A DNA stretch of 64,000 nucleotides. It comes from Hirsutella rhossiliensis (taxonomy: Eukaryota; Ascomycota; Sordariomycetes; Hypocreales; Ophiocordycipitaceae). The notes beneath the pieces were generated by a model, which was not told the origin of the DNA, did not search any database, and worked only from the letters and a program-made list of their open reading frames with translations. Location of the stretch: contig NW_025408685.1 in assembly GCF_020360975.1 (NCBI RefSeq), positions 930,001 to 994,000 on the forward strand, in the 5' to 3' direction. A program made the translations under genes and the position numbers. The first letter of the stretch is position 1. Each line of letters starts with the position of its first letter. Shown here in pieces: positions 52,107 through 63,999 of the stretch.

Positions 52107-52489
52107 CGCGTCCAGGCCAGCGGTGTGGATCCTTTCCTTCGCTTGGTTCCACTGAGACGGGCGAAGAGTTTTTGGTGGAGATGAAGTGCGAGAGACGCTT
52201 GTTTAAATACATCTACTTACTGTGCGCATTCGGGGAGTAGGGGCAGGTCAGGTGACCCTAGATCAGCCATTCCAATATCGAAGCGAATCCCAATAAAGTG
52301 GGGGTGGACACGAGTAGCACCTACATTTTATGTAGACTCGCGGGGCTGACGTGACTCATCAAGCAAAACTGGGAAGGGCAAGACGGATCAACATTCGGAC
52401 CGTAACGGTTCTCCTTTGAAAAGGCGTGACTGCGTAAATGTGCCCACATTACCTACTCGCGCATTGAAATCGACCTCGCCACAGACCAA

Positions 52490-52758
52490 GCTTGTTGAGC
52501 CTCAAGAGAGGCTTGGATCTCGACGGCAACTGCCCTAACGCGCTCTCGCATCGCACCACCGAAGGCGGTATCCGACACCCCATCGACACCGGCGAGTTCA
52601 CCTGCCTGGTGGACTACGTCAGAATCCATATCAAGACTGCAAGGCGCTGGACGGCCGGGGCAAGGTTGGGGCGACAGGGATACTCTTTAAGCTAGAGCTG
52701 GCGCCGTACGGCTACACATTCGTCGGCAAGGGAACGCTGTCGGATCATCTATACATGA
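52490..52758 (+). pseudogene. Kinase-like protein N-terminal fragment
   Basis: RGLDLDGNCPNALSHRT and RHPIDTGEFTCLVDY, then in a shifted frame DCKALDGRGKVGATGILFKLEL and YGYTFVGKGTLSDHLYM. This order resembles the N-terminus of a large fungal kinase-like family with 'CPN..HR', 'Gx.GaxFKl' and 'GYTvVGKGT' blocks, as I remember it. One frameshift lies near 52620 and the homology ends at 52758. It is a truncated relic next to pogo element 3. Confidence 0.55.
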
Positions 52759-52889
52759 CAGACAGTGAGACTACTCACAAAGATTTTTTATTACCTCAGC
52801 AGTGCTCAGGCCATTTTAATAGGAGTCTAACCGTTTTAGGTCGAAGTATATTTGGTCGAGGAGCGCATGTGACTTACCGATTAGGTATA

Positions 52890-54989
52890 ACGTAATCCAC
52901 CCCCTTCCCGGTCAGACCCCCTACTCGGTCAGAAAAATTCCCCACCGCCGCGACCCACACTTATGGCAAGACAAACCGAGCACAATAACCACGACATATT
53001 TACTCCAAGAGACAAGTAACTCGATTTAGGACTATCTATTACACGTACGGGCAGTGTGTTCAAAAGACCTACATTTACTACACCGTGGTGGTGCACGCTG
53101 TCTTGGGACACTTAGCTTCTCTTCTATCTGTCGTTGGACCCGCTCCTCTTCTTCCCGCCGTCGCTTGGCCCGCTCATCTTCCTTTGCTCTCTGTTTCTTG
53201 ACCCGCTCCTCTTCCTTTTCTCGCCGTAGCTTGAACCATTCCTCGTTCTCTTGTCGCCGTCGCTCGGCCCGCTCTTCTTCTTCTTGTCGTCGCTTGGCCC
53301 GCTCCTCGTCCTTCTCTCGCCGGCGCTTGGTCCTCTCCTCTTCCTCCACTCTCCGTCGCTTAACCCGCTCTTCTTCTTCTTCTCTCCGTCGCTTTATCCT
53401 AGCCGTGCCTCTGCAACCGATAGAGTACCGCCGTCGCCAATGTATTCACGGCGCTTTTCTTTTCTCTGCTTTCGCCGCTGGTTTTCTGACCGAAGTTGCC
53501 GGTTTTCGTCGGCAAGGAGGGCGGCGCCATGCATGGCCATTTGACATCCTTTGATAAGCTGGTTGATAGATTGTGAGACTGGCGAGTCTGGATTTTGTGG
53601 CCGGCGTTGAAGAAGGCTTTCGGCGTGAGTGATAAGCTGGTTGACGTTATACGGAGTCTTGGCTGCTTCCAGGCTCTTGTTGGGGCTTGGGGTATTCTTG
53701 TCGCCGTGATCGTTACCAACTTTGTCAACCTGAACTTGTAACCGCGATAATACCTTGTTTGGGTCGAACGGAAAGAGGCCTGTTGCCATAAATCCGCTTC
53801 GGATATTCGACGGCGAAAGTGCTTGTCGGCGAGCCTCTAAGTATATAGGAAGGAAGTCCTGCTTGTCGATATGATGGATCCCAGCGAGCATTTTCTCTTG
53901 AACCTTCCGGCCATATATTGTTTTCAACGGCGAAAAGCACCCGACATCAAGGGCTGCAAGAGATGTGAGGAATGTGCAGGCATTTGGAGTACCACAATGG
54001 AATTGGCCGTACAGTACTTGTCAAATTCCGGCGTGACGTGGCTACCGTGCCCGTCGAGAATAAGAAGTCGATGCGTACCAACCGTACGGCGCCGTGTATT
54101 CGGATCAAAGACTTCCTTTAGCCAATTCAAAGCAAGGTCGTCGGAAGTCCAGCCGTTCTCACTAACGGCGATATGCCAGTCATCGGGCACTCCTGATTCG
54201 TACCAGCTTGCTTGGTGTAACTTGCCCTGGAAGATAACCTTCGCCGGTAAAGCCCAACCTTGGCAATTGATAGACTCGATCACAGTAACCCATTCGCGAT
54301 TTCCAGGCTGCGTGAGTATTGCCCGACCTCGCCGGTCAGACCGGGTAAGGACTCTCGCCGTTGTGGCGACTCCCATTTGAAACCCCGTCTCATCAAAGTT
54401 ATAGACATCCTCGTCAAGAATCCCCCATTTCTGTTTCGTCGCCGCGACTCGATCGTACCATCCTTGGATCTTTTGGGGGTCTTCGCATTTGGCGCGTTGA
54501 TAATCGTATCGGCGAGAGTACTTTGCCTTGATTTCGCCGTGGCGGCCAACAAACTTCCGCACCCAGTTCTCCCCGACAGGATCTTTGCCTCGCTCGGAAA
54601 GCAATAAGTTGGCCATCCGACGAGTGTAAGCCACTGTCGGCGGCATTCCTCGCTCGTCCATCGACAAGATCCATTGTACCAGGGCAGTCTCTTCCGTCGC
54701 CGTCAACTTTAGGTTGTTCACCTGAGCGTCGCGTCGGCGAATGACACCGCGCAGCCGATCAGATACTGTCGATTGAGGACGTCGTATGCGGCCGCTGCCT
54801 TGCGGGTACTTTCGAATTGGCCCTGCTGATAGGCCCTGACGGCGAGCAGGACCCGTTCTTCGCGTGGAACCAATTGGTCTCCCGTCGCCGTCATTGTGCT
54901 CGGTTTGTCTTGCCATAAGTGTGGGTCGCGGCGGTGGGGAATTTTTCTGACCGAGTAGGGGGTCTGACCGGGAAGGGGGTGGATTACGT
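52890..54989 (-). mobile_element. pogo-type transposon 3 (2,100 bp), TA duplication, 97-bp TIRs
   Basis: Inverted repeats of about 97 bp at 52890-52986 and 54893-54989 start ACGTAATCCACCCCCTTCCC; they match exactly by eye. TA at 52888-52889 and 54990-54991 is the duplication. The transposase ATG lies inside the right TIR, so its first eight codons (MARQTEHN) are also present in the left TIR. A fragment of the same family is at 33672-33820. Confidence 0.95.
53032..54916 (-). pseudogene. pogo-type transposase with coiled coil and CCHC tail, two frameshifts
   Basis: CENP-B-like DNA-binding part (AYTRRMANLLLSERGKDPVGENWVRKFVGRH), then a DDE_1 core: NFDETGF (about 54385), LLILDGHGSH (about 54050). 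The frame breaks at HLLQPL, one base before the third Asp, near 53955, by loss of one base. The next frame carries the rest of the core (LSPSNIRSGFMATGLFPFDPNKV). A second frameshift near 53400-53430 leads into a Glu/Arg-rich coiled coil (EEEERTKRRREKDEERAKRR) and a terminal zinc knuckle CSKCRSFEHTARTC. A CCHC knuckle is not typical of Fot1-type transposases. Confidence 0.88.
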
Positions 54990-54991
54990 TA

Positions 54992-55373
54992 GTCCGCTCC
55001 GGTGGCGTAGTCACGACCAGGATGGCCTGAGCTCTGCTGAGGTAAGATGAACGGACCGAGGCATGTCATCACTGTATCGGAAAAACTCGGCCCGATTTAC
55101 AGTCTGGCTGTGCTGTAGTTAGTCACCAAACCGCTTTCCGTTCCAGATTGCAAATTCCTTCGCGTTTCCCGACGCATTACAACTTCCACCGAGCTCCTGA
55201 TTCCGCATTGTCGAAGCCTTCGCGCTGTATCATACTCGCTGGTGATTTCCGCTGAGTCTGTCAATCATAGGTTTCTTGCCGCGTCGTTACGCCTTCTACG
55301 CATTGCCGGATTAAATGGCTAGTCTCTCGGAACACGATCGCCACATCATCGCGCGCCCCTTGGGCAGCTCTCT
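54992..55373. other. Upstream region of the FunK1 gene
   Basis: No gene. An ATG at 55315 opens a frame that does not fit the kinase frame; an unrecognised short first exon is possible. Confidence 0.35.
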
Positions 55374-57716
55374 GTGCCACCTCAGGAAGCTACTTCAGGA
55401 TGCAGAGCAGTCCTATGCATCAATTTCCCACTCCATGGTGACACTACCAATGACTCCAAAGGGCTGCAAAAGGCGATATCACGACTGCTGACTGCCTTGA
55501 TGGGGCACGAGACAGCTCTTGATCTCCACTCACCACTGAGCAATCGAAACGTTGCATCCGAACTCGCGTCTATTTTAGGGCATCTTCGTCAAGAGCATTT
55601 CGACTACGGTCTCTTCTTTCCACTGGCTAAACTCGTCATTCAAAAGGCGTCCGACTCTGAAACCTGGAGCGCTGTGCTTGATCTCATCACCACTCTCACC
55701 CGAGTAACACCTCCTGCAAGCGTTCCTGCGGTATTCGACAGCACGCCCATTTCCCATTCTTCCGCATCCCAGCAAGGTGTCGAACAGACACGTGACGTGG
55801 TGGAAAAAAAAGTATTCGAGGAGATAAGACTCTGCACATATCGCGATGTGGAAGGATTTTTTGAGAAATACTTCGAGGGGAAAGACTGGACACGCCGTGC
55901 TTTGGACATCTACGAGGAAATGAAGGACCGTCACGTCGATGGCAAGTGGACCGATATTCCTGACCCGCCCGTACAGGCTGAAGTTCTAGACTGGTGGTTT
56001 CGATTCCACGAAGACTTCTGCTCAGAGGAACGACGCCGCTACTATTCGACCACGAGCCCGAAGGACCTTGTCGGTGCTGAAGCTCAGCGACAAATTGATC
56101 TCTTTGTCAAGCGAAAGAATGGGCAGCCGCCAGACGCCGCGCACGACTGGAGAGATGTTGACGTTATCGGTGAGCTCAAGGCGTCCAATAACAACAAAAA
56201 GGCGACGCTTCTCCAGCTCGGCCGATACGTGCGAGACGTTTTCTCCTGCCAACCGACACGTCGGTACGTTCACGCGTTTACAATCTGCGGGCGCGAAATG
56301 GAGGTCTGGGTATTTGACCGCTCAGGATGTTACAGCCCTGGTGCGTTCGATATCCATGAAAAGCCCGAACGGTTCATCCAGGTGATCGCCGGTTACACGA
56401 TGATGAATGACGAAGAACTGGGATTGGATATATTTACAGATCGGGATGGCGACGGTCGTCTGATACACATTGAGCAGGATGGGGCTTCAGGCAGGAAGAG
56501 GATGCGATTGGACTCGCAGCCTTTCACCCATCAACGAGCAATCGTCTGCCGCGGGACTTCTTGCTACCTCACGAAGCCTTCGGACGCCGAGGATTGGAGT
56601 TGTGTCGCCAAGCTTTCGTGGACGTCCGACAGGCGAAAGCCAGAGGCAGACTTTCTCAGACTGGCGCAACAGAGAGGAGTCGAGGGTATTGCTAAGTTGG
56701 TCGGCCATCGTCACATAACCAGCATCAATGAGATGCGAGCAGGCTTGACATTTACAAAGCCTTACTCCTTTCGAGGCCTTCCAAGCACTGTGTCGACTTT
56801 TTCGCAGTCTTTTTCCCGGTCTCAGCCTCCCACTGCCCTTTCTCGGTCAACCAGCGAGCTTCCTGGCTTGAGCGTCGCTGACAGGCCGCTGAGAAAGCGC
56901 AAGTCGGTTGATGTCGGCCAAAAACCCTCTAAGCGATCAATATCCAGCAGTCAAAGGTTTGGCCAAGGGCAGGATGAGGTTACGTACGATGTGGAGGAAG
57001 TGCAGGGGACGAGTCTGCTAGCTCCCACCAACGGACCCTATGATAATCGAGTTTTTCGATGTCTGGTGATCTCCCCAGCTGGCCGGGCGATTCACAAGCA
57101 CAAGAAAATATCGGAGCTTCTCGGGGCGCTCCGTGACGCCATCAAAGCACACAGGTCCCTGTACCTCAAAGGCAACATCCTGCACCGGGACATTTCCGAG
57201 AACAACATCATCATCACCGACAGCAAAACGACTGGTCACATGGGCATGCTGATTGACCTGGACCTTGCCAGAGAACTGGGCAGCGGGCGCAGCGGGGCGC
57301 GCTGTCGCACTGGCACGATGGAGTTCATGGCAATTGAGGTCCTGCAAGGGATCTCTCACACCTATCGGCATGATCTCGAATCATTCTTGTATGTGCTTAT
57401 CTGGCAGTGCGCGCGTCGTGGCTGGGGTAGCAAGTGGCCGAAAGAAACTCTGATAACAAATGGTACACTGGCAGCTACAGAGAAATTGCGCACGCTAAAC
57501 GAGGAGACATGGGTGTTGATGGGTTTGAAGATATTCTAGAAGAGTTTTCACCTCATTTCGACTGTGTTAAGTCACTCTGCAGAGAAATGCGAGGATTTTG
57601 TTTCCTTACAGGGGGGGTCTGTTCGTTGGGACACCCAAGGACCCGGAGATTCTTTACGAGCCGATTATCAAAGCCTTCGGCAAGGCTATTGATGATATCA
57701 TGGCTATGGAAGGATA
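55374..57716 (+). pseudogene. Fungal-type protein kinase (FunK1), C-terminus frameshifted
   Basis: The open frame 55374-57539 has the N-terminal FunK1 region (LLTALMGHETALDLHSPL, DWWFRFHEDFC, DVDVIGELKASN, YVRDVFSCQPTRRYVHAFTICGREMEVWVFDRSG) and the kinase C-lobe: NILHRDISENNIII (catalytic Asp), MLIDLDLARE in place of DFG, and GTMEFMAIEVL, HDLESFLYVLIW. After GWGSKWPKE the family sequence continues in another frame (KWYTGSYREIAHAKRGDMGVDGFEDIL) and, after a second shift near 57610, in a third (VGTPKDPEILYEPIIKAFG). Introns do not explain the shifts. The only start in frame is GTG at 55374; a missing first exon is likely. Kinase activity may persist because the breaks lie after the C-lobe core. 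Confidence 0.82.
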
Positions 57717-57899
57717 AGGTAGTGTCTACTATTATATATATAATGCGGTACACCTGCTAAAACATGTCTGCTCCTCAGTTGGTGGTGGGGAGTTTCGCTA
57801 GGTAATCAAGCAATGGTACTCTGCGCATCTGCGTCACTATACCGTCGCAAGCGATCACGGAAAATTTCAAGCTTCTGTTGCAGCGCGTCAGCCTGCCTG

Positions 57900-58275
57900 A
57901 CATCGGCAGATTACTGGCACTCGTTGGCCCTTCGTTACGAGTGACCGGCAATCTGAGCCGGGCGGTTACTGGCCACTTTGCCACGACGCTTGATTGGTTA
58001 CTGGCAATCATGGCTGGGCGGTTACCGACAGCACATAGCTACCATCAGCAAGCGCCCAGAGGTTACCGGAGCCTATAGGCTGCCGGCAATCTCTGCCTGG
58101 CAGTTACCAGCACCTTTGCAATCCAGATGCTTGGTTACTGGTTACGAGCCGTTCTTCAGATCACCGTTACTGGTAACATGTGAGCCATTAGCCACCGGCC
58201 TTAAACTCGTGCCTGGGCGGTTACCGGCAAGTCCCGTCTCTTGCGTTGCGCGATTACCGGTACCCTACGACGCGC
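57900..58275. repeat. Degenerate repeat of TTAC(C/T)GG motifs
   Basis: GGTTACCGG or GGTTACTGG-like cores recur about nine times, often within GGGCGGTTACTGGCAA-like context (57958, 57996, 58019, 58217). Spacing is irregular, mostly 20-60 bp. No coding explanation is evident. Confidence 0.6.
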
Positions 58276-58861
58276 TATTGGGCCGACAAATACATAGCAC
58301 TCAGGTGCCCAAACATAGCTGCGCCTACTGAGTGGAAGGTCCCAATCTCTGGCCTCGGCTAGTCCCCGAGTTGGCATACTCTCCAAGCACCACTCGCAGA
58401 ATCCCCTCAATTCCCTTTGCGACGGATCTTCGTTGCCATCACTGGGAGGCAAAGAGGGGTCATGCAATTGAGCAAGCCAATTTTTGCCTGATTAGACGAT
58501 ATAATAGTGGTCAAGAGCGAATGCTAAGAGAGGGATTAAGCTCCTCGTGGACTTGCCAAGCTGTTCGTGTTTTGTTGCCATGGTGTCCGCGCAGGGCATC
58601 AGGCGCTCGGTCATGAAGGCGTCACCGATTCGGTGACACCATGATCCCAGATGAGAGAAATGTGGCTCCAGCATGGCTTTCCTGACCGTACGCGAAGCGC
58701 CCGCGCGAGCAGAAGAAAAGTACTACACGAGCCTGTTATTGGGCTAACAGCCCCGTTGACTCTATTCAAGAAACCCTTGCTGTTGAATTCTCTCATTCAT
58801 TCCTGATAAATGTGGCGGAGGGGGGTCGGGGTTATTGGGGTCCTTTTGCCAGTCTCGCTTT
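58276..58861. other. Intergenic, no gene seen
   Basis: Nothing recognisable between the repeat region and the 3' end of the chromodomain-like gene. Confidence 0.35.
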
Positions 58862-59749
58862 CTACTCAGATTCGGTATCCATGTCGACATGGCCAGATCG
58901 TCCCATCTCCTTTTCCCACGATACCTGACCAAACTCATCCACTATGAGCTCTTCGGCCTCTTCCAATGCCCGCTTGCCCCGGAGATCGTCAATAGACACC
59001 CAGGTTGGCTTCCAAATGACCTTGTATTCGATGGATCCGTTCCATGCCTTTCGTACCTCCCCCAAACGTAAGAACTCATATTCCTGACTGCTACACGTCG
59101 CAATGCGCTTCTTTTGGATACGGTTTAAAGCAGTGGTAGCTGGGCGTGGCGTAACGTTCCTCTTCCGCTGGCTTCGGCGGGGTTGGGTTACCCCGGACTG
59201 TTCACAGATTGCGATCGCTTCGGAAAGCGCCTGGTGCTGAGGCTCTGGGCAAAGAGACTCAAGAGTTCCGTTCTCTGCAAAAAGTTGTGAGTAGTGCAAG
59301 TGCAGGTCTCAGGCATGGGAACTCGTGCTACCTTGACGTGCCGAAATGCTGCGTCTACGTGGCTCAATTTGCTCGCTGATGACCCTTTCATACTCGGAGA
59401 AAAGAATTTGAAGACGATTGGCGTCCATGGCTGGGCCCGTGACGGGTGTTGGGGATTGCATGAGGGATGGGGGTGATCTCCCCCCCCCCGTCTCTGGGTT
59501 CGTCGACTTGGTGACAGGAACGCCAGATTCAACGTCGGGGGTCTCATAACCAGGCTCCGAGATAGTCTGGCTGGATTTGTCAGTACTTCCCATTTCGCTG
59601 CTGGAGCCAGAGTCGCTGTTCCTCGAACTGGTTGGCGAAGGAGATACATTCGAGCAAGGGAAGTTCCACGTGACAGCAGATTGATTCGATGAATGATCTC
59701 GACCGGGAGAGGGCCAGCGGTATGTCTTCTTCAGAGTCATACGGTCCAT
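58862..59749 (-). CDS. Chromodomain-like protein, 276 aa
   Basis: Exons 59749-59332 and 59274-58862; the 57-bp intron has donor GTAGCA, branch CTCAC and acceptor TGCAG, and phases fit. The N-terminal 140 residues are Ser/Pro-rich and disordered. After basic sequence (RRSQRKRNVTPRPATT) comes EYEFLRLGEVRKAWNGSIEYKVIWKPTWVSIDDLRGKRALEEAEELIVDE, which follows a chromodomain: EY, a V.WK core and a C-terminal helix. No transposon domain is linked. A function in chromatin binding is inference. The start ATG at 59749 is preferred to an in-frame GTG at 59755. Confidence 0.6.
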
Positions 59750-61808
59750 CTTCACAGTCGTCCTAGGAAATAAAAGCTTGGAAGAGAATGGTTAGATGGC
59801 GAGGAATTCGGCGGATCCATGGCCTTTTTATGGACAAGTCCACCCATCCATGGCCGTAGCTGGATGAGAAAGAAGGGGAACACCAGGCCCAACTTTGCCG
59901 AAGTCATGGCCGTGACGTGTCAGTGCCCCCTCCTCTCCAAGGCACAGCCTTCCCACCCATCTTGGATGTCGTGGGCGGCAAGTGACAAGCCGGCAAGGCC
60001 AACAGGCCCCCCCTGTACTTTTTCCACTTTCCACTCTTTCGGGTCTCAACTCTCACTGGCCACCGGCCCCCTCTTCCTTCACAAACCTCGCTTACTCTGT
60101 TCCCCTTGAGTTGAGGGATCGCAAAGCTGCAGCGGAGGAGGGGGCCAAGCACCCAATCTCAGAGCGCTCCGGACAAGCCGCTGGTCCAGGGCTTCAGGCA
60201 AGATCACCGGACCACCTAACCAACGAACGTCATTTTGGGACAACCAATAGTCGGGCGCTCAGGCACGCGCCGTGGCGCGGAAAGCTGCGCACCCGAAACT
60301 CGTACGATTCGGCGCAGCCTGCGAGATTGAGGAAGGATCCTCCGACCTTCATGGGGCCACAGGAATAACCTAGGGTGGACGAAGACAGAGATAGCATCGA
60401 GCCACGAATCACAACATCGAGGTATGGCGTGCGCCGCGATTGTGGTCGCAGATTGCGGGGCCCATGTCGGCGGCATTCTTATCGGAGGACGGCCAGTTGC
60501 TGTGATGCCCAATCGAGGAGGCTTCAACAGCCAACCCCGAAGCAGGCCAGTGTTCCATCGGTGGTCGTCTCGGGCGCGCCGAGGGACTTTTTATGGAGCT
60601 AACGGAGACGGTGGGAGGTCAGCTGGCCTGATCTCTGCATATGTTCATATGCAGTATGCCTTGCGAAGGCAAGGCAGACTTTGCCACGTCATCCGATTCC
60701 AGAACAGCGAGCAATCGCAGCGGAAGCCTGTGGATCATCGCGGGCATGACGACCGCCAGGTCACGCAGGATCTAAGGATCGAAAGGGTAGTCGTGGTCAC
60801 GTCAAACTGTTGTTAAAAGTATTGAGGGCGACGGCCAGGCGAAAACTCGTCCACATCAGCGAGTGAATGCCCCTTAGCTTCAGGGCGCTGAAGAAGCAAG
60901 AGTAGCCCCTTCCCTCCCCCTTGGTCAAGGCGAAAGACCGAAGGGACCAAAGGCGCGGCTAAGGAAGCGGACACGCAGAATCCGGGGCGTCAGGAACTCA
61001 GCTGAACATACAGATAAGGAGCCCGGGGGGGCAGTGTGAGCGGGGCATACCTAGGTCAAGTAAAGGAGGGGGCTTTGCATCAAACATGGCCGGCCGGCAG
61101 GGGATGGCGGTGAGAGAGAGAGGAAAGAAAAGGAGCGTCGGGGTTGAAGGGGGGAGGGAGTGTGGGTGTTCTTATAGCAATCCCTCATGCAGCAATGGGC
61201 CGAAAGGAGATGGGGTTTGCCTAAAGCGGAAGGCGGTGGGGGGCGGCGGGGAATTTGCAACGACCGACTTTACGGGGCAGATCCAACAGTCCAAAGCCAT
61301 GATCAAGCTTCCTGTGCATTCTCGTAGCCAGTAAGCGCTGCTTGCATCTCTGGTGGCTGAATCAAGGAGCTGACGGAAGCTCGGCACAGTAGTTGGGTGG
61401 CGAATGGGCGCAAGAGTCGTGATGAAAGTGGTGATGTTCGTAAGTGACTATTGGTCCTTTTTTTGGACTCGGCCGGCAATGTGAGCACAGATCATCGATG
61501 ACCAGGCTCTGGCGTCCACACCGAGCTCGAAAATAGCAGTATAAAAGCCCCGAGTCCGATTCGAGTTTTGCAGGTCCGAACTCGAGCCCTTTGGCAGTTC
61601 TTACAAATAAAGAGAAGCTCCAGTCGAGACAGCATTTTGACGAATTCGATCTCGACGGCAGGGCACGAGATAATACGACCCGCCACCAGCTACATAGCGG
61701 GCTACACCGTTCGTGTTTATACCGCGAGAGGACGCTTTGCTTCACTGTATCGTGGCGGGAAATGGCTGCAGCATGAATTGGAGCGGAGTGTTCGCTTTTT
61801 GTTCGTCA
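59750..61808. other. Long intergenic region
   Basis: No gene supported in 2 kb. Frames up to 130 codons are present on both strands but show no family motif and overlap one another. Confidence 0.4.
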
Positions 61809-61816
61809 TATAAAAG
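61809..61816 (+). promoter_or_regulatory. TATA box of the patatin-like gene
   Basis: TATAAAAG, 45 bases before the ATG at 61861. Confidence 0.55.
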
Positions 61817-61860
61817 AACGCTTAGCCTCAGTTCACAAATCTAGTAAATCGTTGCAGAAT

Positions 61861-63999
61861 ATGTCCTGCAAGCACAGCTCCTGGTTACGACTCGTGCGGA
61901 AAGAGGGCGAAGTGAAGCTTCAAGCCACGAACCGACCTGATTGTCTCATCGAATCGCTGCGCGACCCTGATGTTGAGACACCGAGTCTTATCCTCCTGGT
62001 AGGCAACCGAGCTAAGGCCAGGGCGCTGAAGCAATTGGGGTTAGACACTTGGGAGGGGAGCGGACACCGTGGCCACGGGGAAGTTCACCTTTTCTTGTCG
62101 ACAGCGTGCAAGCGGAATCCAAGACCCTTGCTGCTAGCGGAGACGGACATTCCGTCCCACAATCGACTCCAAAGCTCTGGCCAGCCTCAACGATGTCATG
62201 AGACCATCGAATACAGCTTACCGATGAACGACGAGAATGGTTCTCTGAAATATGCTTGCCTGGCTGCTGGCGTCCATTATCGCATACTGTTTCCTTTCTC
62301 AGACGTCGTATGTCTATTCACCGACGATCTTGGCGGCATCGCAGATGCAGTTCAGCAGATCTCGCGTTGGATCGACAAAGGACAGCCCTCTACGCCTTAT
62401 ATTCTACCCCATATCCTTCTGGTTACAGAGAAGGAACTAGGTGTACACGAGTATACCGAGTTCCAAGATCTTTTGCGGTCTCAAAACTCCATGGATCCCT
62501 ACAACCGTTGCAAGAAAATCCGCCTCGTAGGTCTTTCTACATGGGTAAGGCTAAGAAGAAGCCGAACCTATCATCATACTAGCTGGGATCAATTCAAGAA
62601 CGAGCTATATAGCTCTGTCATTGACATGCAGAAATCGCGTGGTTGCAATCACATGTTGTTCTCTGCGACGCACCTCGCACGCCTTGTGCACTGCGCCGCC
62701 AAACAGCAATTAAGTCAACTAGAGCCATTCGACTTCGTAAGAAGCTCTCGCTCAAATAACACGGTGCCCGAGAAACTATCGACCTATTTGAAAGACTTCC
62801 TCGGGAGATTTGATTCTCTAGAGAATCTGAAGAATTTCGCCATACCGGTCCTGGCCTCCAGCTTCATACTGGATCAGTATGTACCGCGAATGCATGGTAA
62901 GCCTTTATTATGTCGCTCCCCAAGGCTGTTTCACGGTTTGCGCCTGAGCTAAGCGATACCCCTAGCCTTTAAGCCACAATTGATCTTTGCCGCATTGTAC
63001 AGGCAAACATGCATCAGTGTATGCAGGGAGGCTGTTCTTGCTCATCAAAATTCCTTGCATCTGGTTTTACCTTCTTCGTTCGCCACTCTTGTGGAAAAAG
63101 AGCTACTCTCTCAATTTGAATCGTACCTGTCTTATGGCAAGCCTGCTGCAACTTTCCATCGCGAGCAACTGGCGCGGTTTCGACAAGACTGGATACGGTT
63201 TTATTCCGAAGATACATGTTTCAGCTGTCTCTTTCGGCGTCCGATGTACAAGCTACCTTGTGGTCACCTCGTGTGCCTGAATTGCCTGAAGGTCTTTGGC
63301 CATAAAGATGACAGCAAGCTATACCTTTACTCTTGTCTCTTGTGTGGGATGGACAGCTTAGGTTTTCGAATAACGATCAAACCAGACACAGCATCAGTCC
63401 GTGTTCTGAGCATAGATGGGGGAGGGACTCGTGCGCGCATACCTTTAACCTTCCTCCAGGAAATACATAACTCCGTCAGGCTGCCATACCCGTCCAAAAC
63501 CACTTCGAGGTTGCCTACGGAACTAGCTCAGGTACAGTACTGCCGTTCTACCGCTCGCGCAACAGAAGCTTATCAAACCAGGGGCCATCAGCGTTTGCGG
63601 ACTTTTCATCAACGGTTGGCCAATAGAAGATTGCATAGCTTCTTCTGAAGCGATAGCGAAGTTAGCCTTCAGGCCTCGGGTGTGTCTCAACTTCCTCTAG
63701 CATGGCTTCCTCCTATTCGTGTCTTTTGGCAGATTCTGCTATCCCTAGCATATGACTGCAGGTATCCTGCTCGAGGACTAGAGAAAGCATTGCAACAGCT
63801 TTTCGGCACGAAGCGCGGCATTTTAGATCAATCAGCAGCAACGGAGATGGGACAGTTTGTTGGCATGCCAGTAACAGCAACTGGCGATGCCAGTACATAT
63901 ATCGTTACCAACTATAACGGTGTTGGGAACAGTGATGAAAGGGCCGGTACGTTCGTTCCTAGTGTACGGCGCCGCGGATCGATCCGCGCTTGGCGCTGA
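61861..63999 (+). pseudogene. Patatin-like phospholipase with RING-like finger, damaged, runs off window
   Basis: Exon 1 is 61861-62896; a 69-bp intron (GTAAGC..CTAAG..CCTAG) leads to exon 2 from 62966. The N-terminal 345 residues are characteristic of a fungal patatin class but of unknown role. Exon 2 has LYRQTCISVCREAV, a RING-like cluster (CFSCLFRRPMYKLPCGHLVCLNCLKVFG..CLLCG) and the patatin start VLSIDGGGTRARIPLTFLQEI, where the oxyanion Gly after the Arg is replaced by Ala. After LPYP the frame shifts by one near 63493; then FEVAYGTSSG (catalytic Ser), a 50-bp intron (63532-63581), GAISVCGLFINGW, and a stop at 63685-63687. Similarity resumes with LLSLAYDCRYPARGLEKALQQLFG to the window end. 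Such proteins hydrolyse lipids and sometimes act in fungal incompatibility. Confidence 0.8.

Noticed and set aside
60216..60816. Frames of about 100-130 codons on both strands
   Set aside because: They are compositionally random, overlap each other and lack motifs.
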